Notes under the pieces: model-generated | The model's database searches: none | Seen by the model: only the letters and a program-made list of their open reading frames with translations | What the model was told of the DNA's origin: nothing | Source: Candidatus Gastranaerophilales bacterium | GTDB taxonomy: Bacteria > Cyanobacteriota > Vampirovibrionia > Gastranaerophilales > Gastranaerophilaceae | Reading direction: 5' to 3' | Length of the DNA stretch: 14,332 nt | Assembly (NCBI GenBank): GCA_944326495.1 | Contig: CALVEE010000170.1 | Span: 1-14,332, forward strand | Shown: piece by piece, positions 14,062 to 14,332 of the stretch | How positions within the stretch are numbered: the stretch's first letter is position 1 | How the letters are laid out: every line of letters starts with the position of its first letter | Position numbers and translations under genes: made by a program

Positions 14062-14261
14062 CACTAGTGTCCAAGAAAAATTTTAGAGGTTCGCCCCCAG
14101 CCAAATATCAGTTAGAACCCCTCCCCGAAATCAAAGATTTCGACCCTCCCACAGGGGGCGGGTAGGCTTCACGCCTGGTGTGATGGCTCCCTCGCCCCTT
14201 GTGGGAGAGGGAAGAATTTCAAGTTGAGCAATAGCGAAACTTTGAAATTCGGGTGAGGGGT
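14062..14261. repeat. Multi-hairpin palindromic element (nested inverted repeats)
   Basis: The stretch begins CACTAGTGTCCAAG and contains a nested set of inverted repeats. The outer arms ACCCCTCCCCGAAAT (14117-14131) and ATTCGGGTGAGGGGT (14247-14261) pair with few mismatches. Inside are three hairpins: CGAAATC/GATTTCG with a 3-nt loop (14126-14142), a 17-bp stem with two mismatches joining 14146-14162 to 14191-14207, and a perfect 9-bp stem GAATTTCAA/TTGAAATTC (14214-14250). The layout is a four-way, cloverleaf-like fold ending in TCTTTTTT at 14261-14268, so it may also terminate transcription. No coding frame of note is present. It is a different sequence from the copy 1/2 repeat except for shared CCTCTCCC- and GGTGAGGGG-type ends. 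The remaining 14269-14332 shows no feature. Confidence 0.55.
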
Positions 14262-14332
14262 CTTTTTTATGTCTTTACATTATATTATTTCTGGCAAATT
14301 GTGAGATATATTTATATACGGGTTTCTCTTTT

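Noticed and set aside
7919..14261. CRISPR array
   Set aside because: The repeats are long, dispersed kilobases apart and in both orientations, without regular spacers or cas genes.
14269..14304. Short + strand frame after the palindromic element
   Set aside because: Only 11 codons with no ribosome site; the ATG follows directly on the T-run of the element.

Overview
This is a low-GC, gene-dense bacterial window of 14.3 kb with a Gram-negative-type (LolA-like) envelope protein. The best lineage guess is a non-photosynthetic cyanobacterial relative (Vampirovibrionia/Melainabacteria, for example gut Gastranaerophilales). This rests on FtsZ, whose N-terminal block (GVEFWLMNTD) resembles the cyanobacterial GVEFW..NTD signature, and on ScpA, whose N-terminus (GKIDPWNVDIVEV) resembles cyanobacterial ScpA. 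It is recalled from family knowledge, not from a search.

Layout. (1) 1-2423, + strand: the 3' end of an operon that begins outside the window. It holds the tail of an upstream gene, a fused AMP-forming acyl ligase plus hotdog dehydratase, a 4HBT thioesterase and a secreted LolA-like protein. The set resembles the ligase, dehydratase, thioesterase and LolA steps of aryl-polyene-type (APE) clusters. (2) 2517-7822, - strand: a chromosome-condensation operon in the order smc, ORF6N-domain gene, scpA, scpB, behind a near-consensus sigma-70-like promoter. The ORF6N gene is phage-like, appears internally shortened, and sits between smc and its kleisin. (3) 7766-8245: a non-coding stretch with a MITE-like repeat and a strong terminator. 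(4) 8246-8928, - strand: two, possibly three, small unknown genes, divergent from ftsZ. (5) 9045-10214, + strand: a complete ftsZ with its own promoter, outside any visible dcw cluster, followed by hairpins and a second, inverted copy of the MITE-like repeat. (6) 10561-11910, + strand: a CoA-disulfide-reductase-type flavoprotein preceded by a palindrome and a -10 box. (7) 11902-13907, - strand: bioD and bioA, overlapping, for two consecutive steps of biotin synthesis. (8) 13908-14332: no gene; an interrupted third copy of the repeat and a separate multi-hairpin palindromic element.

How the parts work together. Smc, ScpA and ScpB form one condensin complex. BioA makes 7,8-diaminopelargonate and BioD converts it to dethiobiotin. 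The first operon probably activates, dehydrates, releases and exports or anchors a polyene or fatty-acyl product. The main structural surprise is a family of about 180-bp repeats with terminal inverted repeats: two nearly full copies in opposite orientation bracket ftsZ and the small-gene operon, and a third is broken by another element. All sequence comparisons were done by eye; family names come from motif recognition, not database searches.
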